Source: Sphingopyxis sp.
GTDB lineage: Bacteria > Pseudomonadota > Alphaproteobacteria > Sphingomonadales > Sphingomonadaceae
Length of the DNA stretch: 64,000 nucleotides
NCBI RefSeq assembly: GCF_016793825.1
Contig: NZ_JAEULM010000002.1
Span: 124,001 to 188,000, forward strand
Direction: 5' to 3'
The notes beneath the pieces are model-generated. The model had not been told where the DNA came from. It saw only the letters and a program-made list of their open reading frames with translations, and did no database searches. Position 1 is the stretch's first letter. Each line of letters opens with the position of its first letter. Made by a program: the position numbers and the translations under genes. Shown piece after piece: positions 59,874-64,000 of this stretch.

Positions 59874-61088
59874 GTGGCGGTCGGCTTCCTGTTCACGGAC
59901 GCCCGCCCGCTGGTCGAACAACCCGCGCCGCCCGACGCCGAACAGGCAAGCGCGGTGAAGATGGCCGTCGGCCAGCTACGGGGCAGCGACCTGCCGGGAA
60001 AGGCCGCGCCGCAGAATATCCACCTGACATCCCAGCAGCTGGAAGCCGCAGGCGCGCTGGCAAGCGATGCTTTCAAACCCGACCGCCTGCTGGTCGAACT
60101 CGACGGCGACCGAATCAATATCACGGGCAGCCACAAACTCCCGTTCGGCCGGTGGCTTAACGCCGGCCTTGTCGGTCACCGCAGCGGAAGCGGCTTCCCC
60201 AAAGTCTATCTCACCGTTGGATCCGTGTCGTTTCCGGCAGGAATCAGCCGCACCATACTCGAAGCCGTCCGCCGGGCGATCAATTGGCGTGGCGCGGCGA
60301 TTCCGCCCTTGGACAGGTTGGTCCAGCGCTTCGAAATCAAGGGAACCGACGCGATCGCCGTGGTGCAACTGCCGCCAAGGAGCGGCATCGTCGATCAGTT
60401 GGCGGGCGGCCGAGGCAGCATCGACGCCCGCACGGTCCTGGCCGCCTATTGCAAGCTGACCGCGTTGCAATCGTCGAAGCCGACCGACGATCTCGCCGAA
60501 GTGGTGCGCCGGGCCTTTCCCGCCGGAACCGCCGGAACCGCGACTGTCGCATCGAACCGGGCGGCCTATGTCGCGATCGCGATGTTCGTCGTCTCGCCCC
60601 GCGTGGGGGACCTCATCGGCCTGTCGGACAAGGACATCGAGGATTGCGGAAGTCAGCCCGTCGCGGTCAAGCTCCACGGCCGCTTCGACCTGCCGCAACA
60701 TTGGTCCCTGTCAGCGGCGCTCGCGGTGACAAGCGGGACCCAGATCAGCCAGGCTATGGGCGAATGGAAGGAACTGGCCGACAGCGTGTCAAGGCAGTCG
60801 CAATTTGCCGTCGGCGATCCGACAGGATTCTCCTTCCTCGACATTGCGGCGGATCGTTCGGGCTTCCTGATCGCGCAGGACGCGAGCGATCCGGATCACG
60901 CGCGATCGGCGGCGATCAGAATGTCGCGGATCGGTCAGGACGATATCTTGCCGCCCTCGCTCATGACCCTCGAAGACGGCTTGCCCGAAAGCGTTTTCGT
61001 TCGAAAATATGGCTCGATCCGCGACCCCCGTTTTCTCGCCAGGATCCGGCAGATCGACGACGAATTGAACCCATCCGCCCCCAGGTGA
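59874..61088 (+). CDS. Conserved hypothetical protein, probably membrane-anchored
   Basis: 404 residues from GTG 59874. The frame is open back to a stop at 59751, and that extension codes a basic stretch then a hydrophobic segment (RRKRRIVAWLSGISLIFVAV, in part) ideal as a membrane anchor, but it has no ATG, GTG or TTG. Candidate ATT at 59784. The soluble part has mixed alpha/beta character with no motif I recognise (HGRFDLPQHWSLSAALAV, GDPTGFSFLDIAADRSG). Confidence 0.62.
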   Translation: MAVGFLFTDARPLVEQPAPPDAEQASAVKMAVGQLRGSDLPGKAAPQNIHLTSQQLEAAGALASDAFKPDRLLVELDGDRINITGSHKLPFGRWLNAGLVGHRSGSGFPKVYLTVGSVSFPAGISRTILEAVRRAINWRGAAIPPLDRLVQRFEIKGTDAIAVVQLPPRSGIVDQLAGGRGSIDARTVLAAYCKLTALQSSKPTDDLAEVVRRAFPAGTAGTATVASNRAAYVAIAMFVVSPRVGDLIGLSDKDIEDCGSQPVAVKLHGRFDLPQHWSLSAALAVTSGTQISQAMGEWKELADSVSRQSQFAVGDPTGFSFLDIAADRSGFLIAQDASDPDHARSAAIRMSRIGQDDILPPSLMTLEDGLPESVFVRKYGSIRDPRFLARIRQIDDELNPSAPR

Positions 61089-61134
61089 GGCCGAGCGTCG
61101 CCGGGCAAGGACAATGGCCCGCGCGCCCGGCACC

Positions 61135-61704
61135 CTATGATCCGGACTGCCACTCCTTGATCGCTTCGACCGGCGCGACCAACATCAACACGTTGAGCGT
61201 CAGATTGTCGCGGATCGTCCAGAGCGTGAACAACTCGAACGCGATCGCAAGCAGCACGGTCGCCCACCAGCGCATCCGGCTCGCGGCCAGAAAGCCCAGG
61301 ATCATGAAAACCGCGTCGCTCACCGAATTGAGGATCGAATCGCCCGAATAGCCAAAGGCCATCGTCACTTCGCGATAGCGGTCGATGATGACCGGCGAGT
61401 TTTCCAGGATCTCCCACGCGCCCTCGATGCCGATCGCGATCGCAAGCGCGACCCACAGCGGCCGCGACGGCAACAGCCATCGCGACAGGCCGTAAAAGAT
61501 GAAGCCGTGGATCGCATGGCTGAAACTGTACCAGTCCGAAATCTGTTGGCTGTTCTGGTCGGATTCGACGACTCCGTGCCACAGGCTGACCGTTCCGCAA
61601 GGGCAGATCGGCGGGCGCCCCATCGCGAAAAGGATCGCGGTGAGCGCGGCCAGCAGCGCCGCCACGACCAACCAGCCCTGTCGTGAAATCCCCGCCACCG
61701 ACAT
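61135..61704 (-). CDS. DUF2585 (UPF0314) membrane protein
   Basis: 189 residues with five or so membrane helices and the family motifs PPICPCGTVSLWHG, SDWYSFSHAIHGFIFYG, EILENSPVIIDRYR and GDSILNSVSD. Widely conserved in alphaproteobacteria, function unknown. Divergent from gmk; AAGGGGGA precedes the ATG. Confidence 0.88.
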   Translation of the reverse strand: MSVAGISRQGWLVVAALLAALTAILFAMGRPPICPCGTVSLWHGVVESDQNSQQISDWYSFSHAIHGFIFYGLSRWLLPSRPLWVALAIAIGIEGAWEILENSPVIIDRYREVTMAFGYSGDSILNSVSDAVFMILGFLAASRMRWWATVLLAIAFELFTLWTIRDNLTLNVLMLVAPVEAIKEWQSGS

Positions 61705-61751
61705 TCCCCCTTCACCCTTGACCGCCGCGCCTCATCGCGCGAATAGCGCGC

Positions 61752-62414
61752 ATGACCGAAAGCGTCCATCTGAACCGCCGCGGCGTGCTGTTCGTCCTCT
61801 CCTCCCCCTCGGGTGCAGGCAAAACCACCATCTCCAGAAAGATGCTCGAAGCCGACGGCGATATCGCCCTCTCGATTTCCGCGACGACACGCCCGCCCCG
61901 CCCCGGCGAACGCGACGGGGTCGACTATCATTTCGTCGACGTCGACACCTTCAAGCAGATGGCGGCCGACGGCGAATTCCTCGAATGGGCGCATGTGTTC
62001 GGCCACCGTTACGGCACGCCCCGCGCGCGGGTCGAGGAACTGCTCGCGGCGGGAAAGGACGTGCTGTTCGACATCGACTGGCAGGGCGCGCAGCAGCTCT
62101 ATCAGGAAGCCGGGCCCGACGTCGTGCGCGTCTTCGTGCTGCCGCCGACGATGGAGGAGCTCGAACGCCGCCTGCGTTCGCGCGGCACCGACAGCGACGA
62201 GGTCATTACGGCCCGGATGGCGCGCGCTGCCAACGAGATCAGCCACTGGGACGGCTACGACTATGTGCTGATCAACGACGCGGTCGACGAATGCTATGGT
62301 GAGGTGAAAGCGATCCTGCGCGCCGAGCGGCTGAAACGCCGCCGCCAGATCGGCCTGATCGGCTTCGCGCGCGACCTGATCCGGTCGGTGCCCGATGCGG
62401 ATACGAAGCTTTAG
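61752..62414 (+). CDS. gmk: Guanylate kinase
   Basis: 220 residues: P-loop SSPSGAGKTTISRKM, GMP-binding TTRPPRPGERDGVDYHF, FLEWAHVFGHRYGTPR, VLFDIDWQGAQQL. Phosphorylates GMP to GDP. Followed by a palindromic repeat element. Confidence 0.96.
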   Translation: MTESVHLNRRGVLFVLSSPSGAGKTTISRKMLEADGDIALSISATTRPPRPGERDGVDYHFVDVDTFKQMAADGEFLEWAHVFGHRYGTPRARVEELLAAGKDVLFDIDWQGAQQLYQEAGPDVVRVFVLPPTMEELERRLRSRGTDSDEVITARMARAANEISHWDGYDYVLINDAVDECYGEVKAILRAERLKRRRQIGLIGFARDLIRSVPDADTKL

Positions 62415-62419
62415 CAACC

Positions 62420-62529
62420 GTCATTGCGAGCGAAGCGAAGCAATCTCAGGCTGTCGGTCGTCCGCAACGCCGATAGCAGGAGATTGCCGCGTCGCCTTCG
62501 GCTCCTAGGGTCAGGACCCTGGCGATGAC
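62420..62529. repeat. REP-type palindromic element (GTCATTGCGAGCG... type)
   Basis: Outer arms GTCATTGC/GCGATGAC (7 of 8 pairs) and inner arms GCAATCTC (62440-62447)/GAGATTGC (62480-62487, perfect) enclose a spacer. The GTCATTGCGAGCGAAGCGAA core is a dispersed repeat in many alphaproteobacteria. Lies between convergent gmk and the thioesterase gene. Confidence 0.75.
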
Positions 62530-62535
62530 GACAAT

Positions 62536-62973
62536 CTAAACCGGATTGGCGCGCTTCGCTTCCAGTTCCGCGACCATGTCGGCACGCAGCGGCTTCGCCT
62601 CACCGTCGGTGCGGCAAACGACGACCGTATCGCAGGTCGCGATGCAGCGATCATTCTGGAACATCGCCTGGACGATCGTCCAGCTCGACGTTCCCAACCT
62701 GCCGATGCCGGTGGCAATCTGGACCGGATCGGGGAAATTGCCCTCGGCGAGATAATTGATCTCGACCGCCGCGACCATCGTCCGCTCGTTCGCCGGGCGC
62801 TCGCCGAGCGGGCGAACCTCGCGGTTCAGCAGCACCCGACCGCTTTCGAACAGCGCCGCAAAGGCCACGTTGTTGAGGTGACCGTTGATGTCCATATCCT
62901 GAAAGCGTGTCTGCAATTCGATGCAGACGGGGTAGCTGGCGGCATCGAGCCGCCAGCCATCCGGTTTCGGCAT
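62536..62973 (-). CDS. Hotdog-fold acyl-CoA thioesterase
   Basis: 145 residues of the 4-hydroxybenzoyl-CoA thioesterase branch: TRFQDMDINGHLNNVAFAAL (with the catalytic Asp), AAVEINYLAEG, SWTIVQAMF. Hydrolyses acyl-CoA. One base after the SDR gene, so it is co-transcribed with the SDR and thiolase upstream. Confidence 0.86.
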   Translation of the reverse strand: MPKPDGWRLDAASYPVCIELQTRFQDMDINGHLNNVAFAALFESGRVLLNREVRPLGERPANERTMVAAVEINYLAEGNFPDPVQIATGIGRLGTSSWTIVQAMFQNDRCIATCDTVVVCRTDGEAKPLRADMVAELEAKRANPV

Positions 62974-62974
62974 A

Positions 62975-63757
62975 TCAGCGGGGCCCCATGCGGATGCCGC
63001 CGTCGAGGCGCACGTCCTCGCCGTTGAAATAGCCGTTCTCGATCATCGCGAGCGCGAGCGCGGCATATTCGGGGGGATTGCCAAGCCGCTTCGGGTTGAG
63101 CACCGACGCACCCAGCGCGTCACGGACATTCTGCGGCGCGCCCGCAAGCAGCGGCGTGTCGAAGATACCGGGCAGGATCGTGTTGACGCGGATATTCTCA
63201 CCGGCAAGGTCGCGTGCGATCGGCAGGGTCATACCGACGACGCCGCCCTTCGACGCCGAATAGGCGGCCTGACCGATCTGACCGTCCTCGGCCGCAACCG
63301 ACGCGGTGTTGACGATCGCGCCGCGATCGCCGTCTTCCTGCGGGTCGAGCGTCATCATGCCCGCCGCCGACTTGGCGATGCAGCGGAATGTGCCCACAAG
63401 GTTGATCTGAATGATCCAGTTGAAGGCATCGAGCGGGAAATGCTTGATGCTGCCGTCTTCCTTGGAACGGCTGGCGGTCTTGATCGCGTTGCCGGTACCG
63501 GCACAATTGACGAGGATGCGTTCCTGCCCGATCGCCTCGCGCGACTTGGCGAAGGCGGCATCGACCGATGCGTCGTCGGTGACGTTGCATTCGCAGAACA
63601 CGCCGCCAAGTTCGGCGGCCAGCGCTTTGCCTTTTTCTTCCTGCAGGTCGAAGATCGCGACCTTGACGCCCTTCGCTGCCAGCGCGCGCGCGGTCGCGGC
63701 GCCGAGGCCGGAGGCGCCGCCGGTGACGACAGCGGATACAGTGGAATCGAGTTTCAT
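62975..63757 (-). CDS. 3-hydroxyacyl-CoA dehydrogenase type-2-like SDR
   Basis: 260 residues, short-chain dehydrogenase: TGGASGLGAATARALA cofactor site, NCAGTGNA, catalytic Ser in NTASVAAEDGQIGQAAYSAS with Tyr-x3-Lys (YSASK). The EDGQIGQAAYSASKGGV form and the C-terminal GEDVRLDGGIRMGPR fit HSD17B10-like 3-hydroxyacyl-CoA dehydrogenases. Beside a thiolase and thioesterase, a beta-oxidation role is likely. Confidence 0.87.
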   Translation of the reverse strand: MKLDSTVSAVVTGGASGLGAATARALAAKGVKVAIFDLQEEKGKALAAELGGVFCECNVTDDASVDAAFAKSREAIGQERILVNCAGTGNAIKTASRSKEDGSIKHFPLDAFNWIIQINLVGTFRCIAKSAAGMMTLDPQEDGDRGAIVNTASVAAEDGQIGQAAYSASKGGVVGMTLPIARDLAGENIRVNTILPGIFDTPLLAGAPQNVRDALGASVLNPKRLGNPPEYAALALAMIENGYFNGEDVRLDGGIRMGPR

Positions 63758-63774
63758 TTTTCTCTCCGTTTAAG

Positions 63775-63794
63775 CCCTCCCCTTTAGGGGAGGG
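63775..63794. repeat. Palindromic hairpin CCCTCCCC-TTTA-GGGGAGGG
   Basis: Perfect 8-bp stem, 18 bp upstream of the SDR start in the gap after the thiolase. Shares the CCCTCCC/GGGAGGG arms with 47960 and 63844. Confidence 0.7.
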
Positions 63795-63843
63795 TTTGGG
63801 TGGGGCATGTTGGGGAGCACCAGCGAACAGGCCCTCCCCCAAT

Positions 63844-63863
63844 CCCTCCCGCAAGCGGGAGGG
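63844..63863. repeat. Palindromic hairpin CCCTCCCGC-AA-GCGGGAGGG
   Basis: Perfect 9-bp stem with an AA turn, 11 bp downstream of the thiolase stop. Could limit read-through or protect the thiolase 3' end; it is a dispersed repeat type. Confidence 0.7.
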
Positions 63864-63873
63864 GGAGAAGGAT

Positions 63874-64000
63874 TTACAATCGCTCGATGATCGTGACGTT
63901 GGCCTGGCCGCCGCCTTCGCACATCGTCTGCAAACCATATTTGCCGCCCGTCGCGTCGAGCACGCCGAGCAGGGTCGCCATCAGCTTCGTACCCGAAGCG
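63874..64000 (-). CDS. Acetyl-CoA acyltransferase (thiolase), C-terminal fragment
   Basis: Only the last 42 residues are inside the window. They read KLMATLLGVLDATGGKYG followed by LQTMCEGGGQANVTIIERL, the thiolase C-terminal signature with the active-site Cys in the TMCEGGG loop. First gene of the thiolase-SDR-thioesterase group. Confidence 0.85.
   Translation of the reverse strand, partial: ASGTKLMATLLGVLDATGGKYGLQTMCEGGGQANVTIIERL

Noticed and set aside
1-64000. CRISPR array, prophage, insertion sequence or integrase
   Set aside because: No regularly spaced direct repeats, transposase motifs or phage structural genes were seen, and the one tRNA gene has no adjacent integrase.

Overview
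The window is GC-rich, gene-dense chromosomal DNA from an alphaproteobacterium, most likely a Sphingomonadaceae (Sphingopyxis/Sphingobium/Novosphingobium type). Reasons: a TonB-dependent receptor beside aromatic catabolic operons, LigAB-type extradiol dioxygenases, phthalate/LigX-style Rieske oxygenases, a crtB/crtI/crtY carotenoid set with a sterol-desaturase-type hydroxylase, an ATP12 F1-assembly chaperone, an SspB-type ClpXP adaptor, DUF2141 and DUF2585 proteins, and short palindromic repeats typical of this group. The genus is an inference.

Region 1 (1-12.8 kb) is a complete homoprotocatechuate-type meta-cleavage pathway. hpaE (cut by the left edge) diverges from a translationally coupled operon hpaG1-hpaG2-ligA-like-ligB-like-hpaF-hpaH-hpaI-aldehyde dehydrogenase. 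The ring-cleaving enzyme is a two-subunit LigAB-like dioxygenase rather than a single-chain HpaD. An aromatic aminotransferase, an IclR regulator, a Rieske oxygenase and a thiamine-diphosphate decarboxylase-like enzyme follow. Together they suggest that an aromatic amino acid or a methoxylated/hydroxylated arylacetate is fed into the hpa trunk.

Region 2 (12.8-22.7 kb) holds the MarR regulator HpaR and a second, reverse-strand operon: Rieske oxygenase, FAH-family hydrolase, second LigB-type dioxygenase, FAD aromatic hydroxylase, second FAH-family hydrolase. A divergent IclR regulator and a TonB-dependent receptor flank it. Two sets of operator-like sequences tie regions 1 and 2 together: three copies of a 20-bp motif at hpaE, hpaG1 and hpaR, and four TAACATGTTA-like palindromes at both Rieske genes, the decarboxylase and the receptor.

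Region 3 (23-33.6 kb) has tRNA-Val, a winged-helix protein, crcB-rluC-paiB-like-small membrane protein-ATP12 chaperone (coupled), then a CoA-ester cluster (enoyl-CoA hydratase, DsbA-like isomerase, two acyl-CoA ligases) with an OmpR-type regulator whose receiver domain is degenerate, and an AT-richer RraB-like gene.

Region 4 (33.7-40.9 kb) is the carotenoid block (crtY-crtI, then LOG-crtB-pnuC-nadR-like kinase) with a divergent sterol-desaturase family gene that overlaps a DUF2141 gene by 104 bp.

Region 5 (41-64 kb) is mostly housekeeping: lnt-metK-trmB, a class A penicillin-binding protein, a LysR regulator with a TSUP exporter, a FabH-like synthase, a Ca2+/H+ antiporter, hisB-hisH-hisA-hisF, sspB, fumC, an EF-hand protein, gmk, and a thioesterase/SDR/thiolase group cut by the right edge. 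I see no prophage, insertion sequence or CRISPR array.
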